A DNA stretch of 9,531 nucleotides from an uncultured Clostridia bacterium (lineage in GTDB: Bacteria; Bacillota; Clostridia; Oscillospirales; CAG-382). This document shows positions 1 through 5,993 of this stretch, in pieces (the stretch's first letter is position 1; every line of letters starts with the position of its first letter). Made by a program: the position numbers and the translations under genes. The stretch covers positions 1-9,531 of the forward strand of contig CANQVQ010000063.1 in the NCBI GenBank assembly GCA_947627335.1, given 5' to 3'. Under the pieces are notes generated by a model. The model searched no databases. It was not told the origin of the DNA and saw only the letters and a list, made by a program, of their open reading frames with translations.

Positions 1-858
1 TCCGTTTTTGGTCTGGGAGAGGGAAGCGTCCCGGTAGGCGAGTTCTGCAGCGCGCATAGGATCTCCTGCGGAGATATAGCCGTAAAGGTCGACGCGGATC
101 TGCGCCCCGATCCATTCGCGGTACGGGTTGCGGTAGGTCGCGCAGTAGCGCCAGCGTGCGGCGGGGTCGGCAAGTTCGCAGTTGAGACTGTTCAGGTACG
201 CCTGCAGTTCGGCGGTGTAGCACATCTTCGCCGGGAGACGCGTCTGCCAGAGCCACGCGACGTCGTCCGGCGTGAAATCGTTGCCCTTTTCCTCGCCGAG
301 CAGCAGCCCGAGGACCAGGTACCGCACGTCGTCGTCCGTTTCCATGAAGCGGATGTTCTCCCGGAAGGACGCCGAACAGTACGGCGCGACCTTGTCCGGC
401 GACCGGGACGCCCCCGGCACATAACCGTCGAGCGGCCACGCGTCCGCCCCGACGAGGTACTGCCGGATGACCTCCCAACCGGCAAGCCCGTCCCGTCCGC
501 CGACGAACGGGTAGGTCTCAAACGGCTTGCCGAGCGCACACCCGACGCACCGCCCCAGCCACGCGCCGTGCAGGCGGTCGAACAGCTCGCCTTCGCTCCC
601 GCGGAACCCCGTGTCCGCCTGAGACAAACCGTCCGCGAGCGCGGCAAGCTCCGCCCAGTCCTGCCCGTCCGGCTCGACGTAGGGGTAGTCCGCGACCGCC
701 GGCAGGCGCTCCAGCTCCTGCCAGAGGGCGTTCATCTTGTCCTGCGACTGCCCGCAGGCGTCGATCTTCTCCCGCACGCCCGTCACGTCGCGCCCCTCCT
801 CCGCGCACTGCTTTTCCTCGAGGTACAACCGCTCCGCAAGCCCGTCCCAGACCGCCAT
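1..858 (-). CDS. ADP-ribosylglycohydrolase family protein (3' part beyond the left edge)
   Basis: The first 286 residues are present and the frame is open to base 1. From about residue 93 the protein matches the DraG/ADP-ribosylhydrolase fold: a glycine-rich entry (DRLHGAWLGRCVGCALGKPFE, residues 94-114 less the first D), then METDDDVRY around residues 172-180, which corresponds to the T-D-D metal-binding motif that holds the two Mg ions in this family. The visible end, YRDASLSQTKNG, resembles the conserved DA.L.H..NG segment. The second metal-ligand cluster would lie off the window. The family removes ADP-ribose from proteins or hydrolyses related N- or O-glycosidic bonds; the substrate cannot be told here. 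About 92 residues of charged, probably helical sequence precede the domain, longer than in minimal family members. The ATG at 858 was chosen because AAAGGCGG lies just upstream and a promoter follows at 886-914. It is transcribed away from the lipoprotein/YfhO pair. Confidence 0.88.
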   Translation of the reverse strand, partial: MAVWDGLAERLYLEEKQCAEEGRDVTGVREKIDACGQSQDKMNALWQELERLPAVADYPYVEPDGQDWAELAALADGLSQADTGFRGSEGELFDRLHGAWLGRCVGCALGKPFETYPFVGGRDGLAGWEVIRQYLVGADAWPLDGYVPGASRSPDKVAPYCSASFRENIRFMETDDDVRYLVLGLLLGEEKGNDFTPDDVAWLWQTRLPAKMCYTAELQAYLNSLNCELADPAARWRYCATYRNPYREWIGAQIRVDLYGYISAGDPMRAAELAYRDASLSQTKNG

Positions 859-885
859 TTTCGTTCCGCCTTTCCGTTTTTTTTC

Positions 886-914
886 ATTATACTATGGAAT
901 GCGGAAATTTGCAA
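886..914 (-). promoter_or_regulatory. Sigma-70 promoter for the ADP-ribosylglycohydrolase gene
   Basis: Read on the minus strand there is a perfect -10 hexamer TATAAT (886-891) and a -35 TTGCAA (909-914) separated by exactly 17 bp. The -10 lies about 28 bp upstream of the ATG at 858, which leaves a short leader containing the ribosome binding site. The match is to the vegetative sigma factor consensus; no experiment supports the start site. Confidence 0.75.
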
Positions 915-930
915 GAGAACGGGGAAATTT
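903..930. repeat. Pair of direct repeats GGAAATTT between divergent promoters
   Basis: The octamer GGAAATTT occurs at 903-910 and again at 923-930, exactly 20 bp apart (about two helical turns). The first copy overlaps the -35 region of the leftward promoter and the second lies between the two -35 elements. The arrangement would suit a regulator binding the same DNA face twice, or could simply be A-tract DNA near promoters. T-rich sequence continues to about 950 and could act as an UP element for the rightward promoter. Confidence 0.35.
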
Positions 931-954
931 TTCGTTTTTAAGTTTTCTTCAGGG

Positions 955-983
955 TTGACAAACCGGGAAAGATATGGTATACT
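955..983 (+). promoter_or_regulatory. Consensus sigma-70 promoter for the lipoprotein-YfhO pair
   Basis: A perfect -35 TTGACA (955-960) is followed after 17 bp by TATACT (978-983), preceded by TGG so that it also forms an extended -10. Transcription would start near 990, giving a leader of about 30 nt with the ribosome binding site GGGGGAGGG at 1004-1012. This is the strongest promoter match seen in the window and predicts substantial constitutive expression of the downstream pair unless repressed. Confidence 0.85.
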
Positions 984-1020
984 GATCGTGAAAAAGTTTG
1001 TGCGGGGGAGGGACGGCGAT

Positions 1021-1689
1021 TTGACGCGAATGCGGTGGATGCCGGCGCTGGCTGTCGCGCTGCTGCTCGGCGGCTGTGCGCTCGGCGGAACCGGCGGGGC
1101 GGACGCGGTGTCCGTGTCCTGCGTGGCGACCGGAGAAGACGCGTTCGACCGCTGTCTGCTCGAGGACGGTCCGCAGGACGCTTTGGCGGCTGTCCCGGAA
1201 GCGGAGGAAACCGCGGAAGGCGCTCTGACCGCCGACGCGGCGGCTCCCGAAACCGACGCGGCGGTCTACACGTCCGCCGCAGGCGACGGCGCACTGCTGA
1301 CGGTGCGAACGGGCGGGGACTTCGTCTACCGCATCGCCCGGCGGTACACCTATATCGCCGACGCGGACGTCACGTTCGACCTGCGGTTCACGCTGACCGG
1401 CGAACTGTCCGCCGAAGGGCGGGAAACGCTGTTCGGCATCCAGACGGCGACGGTCGCCTGCACGGAATTTTCCGACGCGGAGGCGGCGGTCAGTGCGCTG
1501 GCGACGAACGGGAATTACAGCCCGGGCGCGATCTCGCTGAATGCGCGGATGCTGACCGGCGGCACGCTGACGCTCGACGAGTTCCTCGGGTCCGGCGCGT
1601 TCGCGGCGCTGACGGCGGAACCGCGCTACGTCACGTTCGACACGGCGGGGAATTTCTCGCTCGACCGCCCGCTCTACCCCCTCGGATAA
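1021..1689 (+). CDS. Putative lipoprotein of unknown function
   Basis: This 222-residue protein has a short positively charged N-terminus, a hydrophobic stretch and a lipobox (LLLGGC, Cys19), so it is predicted to be lipid-anchored on the outer face of the membrane. Residues 20-85 are rich in Ala, Glu, Asp and Gly and probably form a flexible linker. Residues 86-222 look like a compact extracellular domain with alternating beta-type segments (FVYRIARRYTYIADADVTF, then DLRFTLTGELS). Cysteines other than Cys19 are at 34, 45 and 147. I recognise no family. The TTG at 1021 is preferred because GGAGGG ends 8 nt upstream; the ATG at 1030 and the ATG at 1039 are in frame but badly spaced from it, though either would still keep the lipobox. 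It is followed after 31 bp by the YfhO-like gene, with no terminator between, so the two are probably co-transcribed from the promoter at 955-983. Confidence 0.72.
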   Translation: MTRMRWMPALAVALLLGGCALGGTGGADAVSVSCVATGEDAFDRCLLEDGPQDALAAVPEAEETAEGALTADAAAPETDAAVYTSAAGDGALLTVRTGGDFVYRIARRYTYIADADVTFDLRFTLTGELSAEGRETLFGIQTATVACTEFSDAEAAVSALATNGNYSPGAISLNARMLTGGTLTLDEFLGSGAFAALTAEPRYVTFDTAGNFSLDRPLYPLG

Positions 1690-1720
1690 CCCAAAACGAA
1701 AGGACAAGGAAACAGGTTTC

Positions 1721-4522
1721 ATGGACGAAGGGCTGAATGCCGGAATGCTGGATCCCTCGGGGCGGCTGACGACCGAGGAAGCGCAGAAATACCGATATTA
1801 CCGCAAAACCTTCCTGTACGCGACCGTCATCGCGGTCTGCATCACACTCCCGTTCGTGCTTTACGAGTGGATCCGCACCGGACACGGGGTGTTCCTCTAC
1901 TACGGCGACTACAACGCACAGCAGTTGGCGTTCTATCGCCATTGCGTCGAGATGGTCCATTCGGGCGACTTCGGCTGGGATTGGTATACCGACCTCGGCT
2001 CGAATTTCGTCGCGAGCTACTCCTACTATATGCTCGGCAGCCCGTTCTTCTGGTTCATGTGCCTGTTCCCTGCGAGCTGGGCGCCGTACCTGATGGGGCC
2101 GGTGTATATCCTCAAGTATATCACGGCGGCGATGCTCGCCTTCTGCTACCTCAAGCGCTGGACCCGCAACAAGGACTATGCCGTCCTCGGCGCACTGCTC
2201 TACGCCTTCTGCGGCTTCCAGATCTACAACACCTTCTTCAACCAGTTCCACGAAGTCGTCGCGTTCTTCCCGCTCCTGCTGATCGGCATGGAGGAATTGG
2301 TGCAGAACAACCGTCGGGGGCTGTTCGCCCTCGCCGTCTGCCTCAACGCGATGATCAACTATTTCATGTTCGCGGGGCAGGTCGCGTTCTGCGTGATCTA
2401 TTTCATGTTCCGCTTCTCCGACAAATCCTTCGCCATCACGCTGCGGAAGTTCCTGTCGCTCGCGTTGGAAGCGGTCATCGGGTTCGCAATGAGCATGGTG
2501 CTGTTCCTGCCGGGCGCCCTCGGCGTCATGGGGAACGACCGCATCAACGGCTCCTTCTCGACCCTGAAGGACGTGCTGTTCTACTGGAAGGGCGGGGAGC
2601 TGTACTGGCAGCGGTACGGGCAGATTCTGGAAAGCTACTTCTTCCCGCCGGACATCCCCTCCCGCGTCAACTTCTTCTACGGGCATACCGAACGCTGGGC
2701 GTCCATCTCCGGCTACCTGCCGCTGTTCGGCATGACCGGGGTGTTCTCGCTGTTCACGGTGAAGAAGCGTGGCTGGGTGAAGGGCATCGTCATCTTTTTG
2801 GTGGTCTGCTCGTTCGTCCCGGGGCTGAACGCCCTGTTCTACCTCGGTCGCTCGGCGTATTACGCCCGGTGGATGTATATGATGGTGCTGATGTTCGTCG
2901 TCGGCACGGTGCTTGCGCTGGACAGCAGGGAGACCCGCTGGAAGGGCGCCCTCGCCGGGAGCCTCGGCTGTATCCTCGCCATCGCGGTCCCGCTCGGGCT
3001 GCTCTGGTACGATAAGCCGGACAGCGACGCGGTGGACTACCAGCTCGGTCGTGCGCCCTACCTCGGGCGGTTCTGGACCTGCGTGCTGATCGCGATCATC
3101 GGCGTCGTCGTGCTTTGGCAGATCGTCCAACGCCTTCGCGGGACCAAACGGTTCGCGAACGCACTGCTGGTCGCGACGTCCGTCTGCATCGTCGCCGTCG
3201 GCATCACGCATATCGAAAGCGGCAAGGAGCATTCGCATTCCAGCGAGTTCATGACGGATCAGGTGCTGTTCGGCGAGGTGAACCTGCCAGACCCGACCGA
3301 CCAATTCTACCGCATGGACCTGCACTGCGACAGCAGCACGGTCACGACGCTGGACAACCTCAATATTTACTGGGGCTACCCCGGCATGGAGTGTTTCCAC
3401 ACGGTCGTTCCGCCGTCCATCATGTCGTTCTACGACCTGCTTTCCTACAACCGTTCGGTCGGCTCCCGCTCGCCGAGCAGTTGGTACGGCGTGCGCGGAC
3501 TGACCTCGACGAAATACTGCTTCGTCGAACAGGAGGACAACAAACGGCAGATCGAGCGGGTGCTCAAGAGCGACCATTCCGCCGTCTCGTCCTACGACAA
3601 CAGCAGCAACTGGCAATTCTCCGGCGAGGACGGGGACTACTACGTCTACGTCAAGGAGGATAAGTACGACCCGTCCTACGGCTGGACCTACTACGACACG
3701 CAGAACGGATTCGACATCTACCTGAACGATAATTACGTCCCGATGGGCTTCTGCTTCGACGAATTCATGACCGAAAGCGAGTTCATGAAGGTCGGGAGGA
3801 ACTCGAGCGGCGGACGCAACGGCTATTCCGCGACCACCCTGCTGCTGACCTACCTCGTCGTCCCGGACGACATGGCGGACTACTATGCGCAGTTCATGAC
3901 CGAGGTCAAGGAGGAAAATCGTAAGTCCTGCGCCTACGATACCTTCGCCGTTTCGGCGGTCGAGCGGCGTGAAAGCGCCTGCACGGACTTCCAATGGAGT
4001 TCCGACGGCTTCTCGGCGCACATCGAAGCCGAAAAGCCCCGCATCGTGTTCTTCTCGGTCCCGGCGGAGGAAGGGCTGAAGATCGGTCCCCTCCCGGCGG
4101 ACGGCGGTTGGAAAGCGACGGTCAACGGGGAGGACGTCGAGGTGCTGACGGTGGACGGCGGATTTGTCGCCGTTGAAGTCCCCGCCGGTGCGAGCGACAT
4201 CTCGTTCACCTATCGGACCAAGGGGTTGGGGTACGGTCTGCTGCTGACCGTGCTTGCACTGCTCGGCTTTGCGGGCTACCTGTTCTATTGGAAGAAAGAC
4301 CGGCAGGAGCGTGCGACCTACCGCTTCTTCCGCGAGGACTACTACGATACCGGCGTCTACGTCGCGCCGGAGCCGGACGATCTCCCCGTCGCGGAGGACG
4401 AAACGCCGTCGGAATCCCCGCCTGACGAAGAATCGACGGACGAAGATGCGACGGACGAACCCTCGGCGGACGGAAAGGACGAAAACGGCGTTCCGCCCGC
4501 TTCCGATCCTGAAAACGCCTGA
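1721..4522 (+). CDS. YfhO family multi-spanning membrane protein (GT-C type)
   Basis: This 933-residue protein matches the bacterial YfhO family (Pfam-type 'bacterial membrane protein YfhO'), large GT-C-fold proteins linked to glycosylation of cell-surface polymers such as lipoteichoic acid. The first membrane segment is at about residues 29-50, followed by the family's Asp-containing outer loop (YYGDYNAQQLAFY, Asp63), the likely catalytic or lipid-phosphate-binding acid by analogy with GT-C enzymes. Hydrophobic segments recur to about residue 495, then a large extracytoplasmic domain extends to about 835, and a last membrane segment lies at about 836-857. The final 76 residues are a soluble tail ending in a Glu/Asp/Ser/Pro-rich stretch from about 885. 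ATG 1721 has AAGGA 10 nt upstream. Family membership is clear; the donor and acceptor sugars cannot be inferred. It probably shares a transcript with the upstream lipoprotein. Confidence 0.9.
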   Translation: MDEGLNAGMLDPSGRLTTEEAQKYRYYRKTFLYATVIAVCITLPFVLYEWIRTGHGVFLYYGDYNAQQLAFYRHCVEMVHSGDFGWDWYTDLGSNFVASYSYYMLGSPFFWFMCLFPASWAPYLMGPVYILKYITAAMLAFCYLKRWTRNKDYAVLGALLYAFCGFQIYNTFFNQFHEVVAFFPLLLIGMEELVQNNRRGLFALAVCLNAMINYFMFAGQVAFCVIYFMFRFSDKSFAITLRKFLSLALEAVIGFAMSMVLFLPGALGVMGNDRINGSFSTLKDVLFYWKGGELYWQRYGQILESYFFPPDIPSRVNFFYGHTERWASISGYLPLFGMTGVFSLFTVKKRGWVKGIVIFLVVCSFVPGLNALFYLGRSAYYARWMYMMVLMFVVGTVLALDSRETRWKGALAGSLGCILAIAVPLGLLWYDKPDSDAVDYQLGRAPYLGRFWTCVLIAIIGVVVLWQIVQRLRGTKRFANALLVATSVCIVAVGITHIESGKEHSHSSEFMTDQVLFGEVNLPDPTDQFYRMDLHCDSSTVTTLDNLNIYWGYPGMECFHTVVPPSIMSFYDLLSYNRSVGSRSPSSWYGVRGLTSTKYCFVEQEDNKRQIERVLKSDHSAVSSYDNSSNWQFSGEDGDYYVYVKEDKYDPSYGWTYYDTQNGFDIYLNDNYVPMGFCFDEFMTESEFMKVGRNSSGGRNGYSATTLLLTYLVVPDDMADYYAQFMTEVKEENRKSCAYDTFAVSAVERRESACTDFQWSSDGFSAHIEAEKPRIVFFSVPAEEGLKIGPLPADGGWKATVNGEDVEVLTVDGGFVAVEVPAGASDISFTYRTKGLGYGLLLTVLALLGFAGYLFYWKKDRQERATYRFFREDYYDTGVYVAPEPDDLPVAEDETPSESPPDEESTDEDATDEPSADGKDENGVPPASDPENA

Positions 4523-4542
4523 CGGTTTTCGGAGAATTTTTT
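4509..4542 (+). terminator. Possible weak terminator after the YfhO gene
   Basis: CTGAAAAC (4509-4516) can pair with GTTTTCGG (4525-4532), one pair being T-G, around an 8-nt loop that contains the stop codon; a run of six T follows at 4537-4542. The stem is AT-rich and the T run begins 4 nt after it, so termination would be partial at best. No better candidate was seen before the Nudix gene. Confidence 0.35.
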
Positions 4543-4604
4543 CGGAAATCCGTATCCGGGAAAATCGTTATTCCCCCACGGTGAAAGGATACCATAACAC
4601 CAAC

Positions 4605-4612
4605 GGAAGGAG
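4605..4612 (+). promoter_or_regulatory. Strong Shine-Dalgarno facing an ATA codon
   Basis: GGAAGGAG at 4605-4612 is the best ribosome binding site near the Nudix gene. Nine nucleotides later, in the Nudix frame, is ATA (4622), followed by codons for LKIEIYENQVL that run into the annotated protein without a stop. The nearest standard start in frame is TTG at 4655, 42 nt downstream of this site and with no purine-rich element of its own. The layout suggests that the original start was an ATG at 4622, or that ATA is used. Confidence 0.55.
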
Positions 4613-4654
4613 TGCGGCGGGATACTAAAAATCGAGATATACGAAAACCAAGTT

Positions 4655-5155
4655 TTGTGCGATCGAAATACCATACAAACGGCACGTTCTGATTTTGGTA
4701 ATTACAGAGTTGTCAAAAAAGTCAGAAATATTATGAGGAACGATTTTGGTGAGGTTTGTTTAGTTTGCGAATCAAAAGAAGGATTCTATACGTTTCCCGG
4801 CGGACATATTGAGAACGGCGAATCGCCCGTGCAGGCCCTAAAACGTGAAACACATGAAGAAGTTGGTGCAGTGATCGACTCTATCAAAGCAATCTGTCTT
4901 TGCAGAGAAATCAGGGTCAAGGAAGGCGTTTTGCAAATAACACACTATTACAAGTCCGTGCTATCAAAACAGGAAGAACGTCATTTGACTTTGGAGGAAA
5001 CGGAAAGGGAAATGCAGAGCCGATGGGTCACACCGGAAACGTGTATGGATATTTTGACGAATCAAAAAAAGTCATTGTATCACCAGAAATTCAGTGGATA
5101 TAGAGATATTGAAGTATTTCGGACAATGATCCAGACGTTTCCTTCTCTACAATGA
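4655..5155 (+). CDS. Nudix hydrolase, likely acquired, start uncertain
   Basis: Counted from the TTG at 4655 the protein has 166 residues; if translation starts at the ATA at 4622 it has 177. A complete Nudix box is present: Gly50, Glu56, then RETHEEVGA at 64-72, where Glu65, Glu68 and Glu69 supply the Mg ligands and catalytic acid. It follows a beta strand FGEVCLVCESKEGFYTFPGG as in the family. Nudix enzymes cleave nucleoside diphosphates linked to another moiety, for example oxidised dNTPs or nucleotide sugars; the substrate is not evident. Base composition is clearly unlike its neighbours (24 of 60 bases are G or C in 4741-4800, against 42 of 60 in 4081-4140), and codons such as AAA, ATA and TTT are frequent, so transfer from a lower-GC donor is likely. 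The nearest good ribosome binding site is at 4605-4612, which leaves the true start in doubt. No clear promoter was found; it may depend on read-through from YfhO. Confidence 0.82.
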   Translation: MCDRNTIQTARSDFGNYRVVKKVRNIMRNDFGEVCLVCESKEGFYTFPGGHIENGESPVQALKRETHEEVGAVIDSIKAICLCREIRVKEGVLQITHYYKSVLSKQEERHLTLEETEREMQSRWVTPETCMDILTNQKKSLYHQKFSGYRDIEVFRTMIQTFPSLQ

Positions 5156-5184
5156 AGTGCAAAAGATCCTATAAATGTCAAAAT

Positions 5185-5219
5185 ACCGCCCGTATACGCT
5201 GTTTGGCGATACGGGCGGT
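5185..5219. terminator. Bidirectional rho-independent terminator hairpin
   Basis: ACCGCCCGTAT (5185-5195) pairs perfectly over 11 bp with ATACGGGCGGT (5209-5219), and the loop can add a CGC/GCG pairing. T-rich sequence follows on the plus strand (TTTCCTGTTTCTT) and ATTTTG follows on the minus strand. It lies 30 bp after the Nudix stop and 20 bp after the stop of the Asn/Gln-rich gene, just where the converging units meet. Confidence 0.78.
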
Positions 5220-5238
5220 TTCCTGTTTCTTACCGTTT

Positions 5239-5436
5239 TTAGAAATCGAACAGGTCGTCGCGGCTCTTTTCGTTGCGCGAACGGCTGTTGCTGTTCTGAT
5301 TTTGGTTGTTGTTCTGGTTCTGGTTGTTGTTTTGGTTCTGGTTCTGGTTCTGGTTGTTGTTTTGGTTGCTGTTGCGGTTCTGGTTCTGATTCTGGTTCTG
5401 GTTGCTGTTGCGGTTCTGGTTGTTGTTCTGCGACAT
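5239..5436 (-). CDS. Small Asn/Gln-rich protein of unknown function
   Basis: This 65-residue protein contains 29 Asn and 15 Gln, mostly as alternating NQ and NNNQ units up to residue 50, followed by a distinct charged tail, SRSRNEKSRDDLFDF. The start is well supported: AAGGAG (5445-5450) stands 8 nt before the ATG, and the stop lies just before the terminator hairpin. The same stretch is open in several frames because of its repetitive codons, but only this frame has a proper ribosome binding site. Small Asn-rich proteins of this kind occur among gut Clostridia, as I recall, without an assigned role. It is predicted to be disordered and has no signal peptide or membrane segment. It lies 80 bp after RlmH on the same strand and may be the last gene of that operon; no convincing separate promoter was seen in the gap. 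Confidence 0.68.
   Translation of the reverse strand: MSQNNNQNRNSNQNQNQNQNRNSNQNNNQNQNQNQNNNQNQNNNQNQNSNSRSRNEKSRDDLFDF
5290..5430. repeat. Trinucleotide-type low-complexity repeat inside the Asn/Gln-rich gene
   Basis: Degenerate repeats of GTT, CTG and TTG units on the plus strand encode the Asn/Gln tract on the minus strand. A 22-bp block is exactly duplicated at 5364-5385 and 5400-5421, offset by 36 bp (12 codons), which points to growth by slippage or unequal exchange in units that keep the reading frame. Confidence 0.8.
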
Positions 5437-5516
5437 AACGGTTTCTCCTTTTCGGTAAGTTTGGGTTCATCAGTAGTATGACCCGAAAAGGGAGCGTTTT
5501 ATGCAGATTCAGAAAA

Positions 5517-5993
5517 TCATTTGTGATAGATCCCGCCGGAAAGGATCGTGAAACCGCGATAGACCTGCTCGGCGAGGAGCAGACGCGCCAGCCGGTGCGG
5601 GAACGTCAGCGCCGAAAGCGAAAGCCGGAAATCGCATTCCCGCTTGAAGCGCTCGTCCAGCCCGTGGCTCGAACCGATGACGAAGCAGAGCGGGGACGAC
5701 GCGGTCTTTTCGCGCAGCAGCTCGGCGAATCCCTCCGACGTCAGCTGTTTTCCCTCGACGCAGAGCGCGACGGTCGCGCACCCCTTCGGCAGGGCGGCGC
5801 GGATGCGGACGGCTTCCTTTTCGAGCGCTTTCGCGACCAGCGTCGGGTTGGTCTCCTCGGCGACGCGCTCCTCCGGGATACAGACCGTGCGGTACGCGCA
5901 GAACCGCTGCAGGCGCTTCCGATACTCCTCCTCCGCCTCGCGGAAGTAGCTTTCGCGGAAGTCCCCGACGTGCAGGACGGTGACGGAGATCAT
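5517..5993 (-). CDS. rlmH: RlmH, 23S rRNA pseudouridine-1915 N3-methyltransferase
   Basis: The protein has 158 residues, the usual length for RlmH. This SPOUT methyltransferase uses S-adenosylmethionine to methylate pseudouridine 1915 in helix 69 of 23S rRNA on assembled 70S ribosomes. The C-terminal half carries the knotted SAM-binding signature: FVIGSSHGL at 104-112, LSLSALTFPHRLAR at 124-137, EQVYR at 142-146, and the family's terminal YHK. The N-terminal part (ISVTVLHVGDFRESYF) also fits. The ATG at 5993 overlaps the TGA of the upstream flavin reductase-like gene (ATGA at 5990-5993), so translation is probably coupled. Nothing in the core motifs looks damaged. Confidence 0.94.
   Translation of the reverse strand: MISVTVLHVGDFRESYFREAEEEYRKRLQRFCAYRTVCIPEERVAEETNPTLVAKALEKEAVRIRAALPKGCATVALCVEGKQLTSEGFAELLREKTASSPLCFVIGSSHGLDERFKRECDFRLSLSALTFPHRLARLLLAEQVYRGFTILSGGIYHK

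Noticed and set aside
568..1020. Upstream extension of the lipoprotein reading frame to base 568
   Set aside because: It would run through the antisense of the ADP-ribosylglycohydrolase gene and through both promoters, and would bury the signal peptide; the start at 1021 fits the ribosome binding site and lipobox.
1631..4021. Long open frame (796 codons) on the minus strand opposite the YfhO gene
   Set aside because: It is the antisense shadow of a GC-rich gene with strong codon bias; the translation is rich in His, Arg, Val and Glu without any recognisable domain, and the plus-strand product is a clear family member.
5290..5430. Possible CRISPR array or tandem DNA repeat
   Set aside because: The units are trinucleotide-based, without regular repeat-spacer layout, and are explained by coding for Asn and Gln.
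5147..5481. Other open frames over the Asn/Gln tract (a Gln/Pro/Glu-rich one on minus, Val/Leu-rich and Gly/Cys-rich ones on plus)
   Set aside because: A short-period repeat is open in all frames. Only the 65-residue frame has a well-spaced ribosome binding site and stops before the terminator; the others run through the hairpin.
5482..5492. Small palindrome CCCGAAAAGGG between rlmH and the Asn/Gln-rich gene as a terminator
   Set aside because: The stem is only 3 bp and no T run follows on the minus strand, so read-through into the Asn/Gln-rich gene is more likely.
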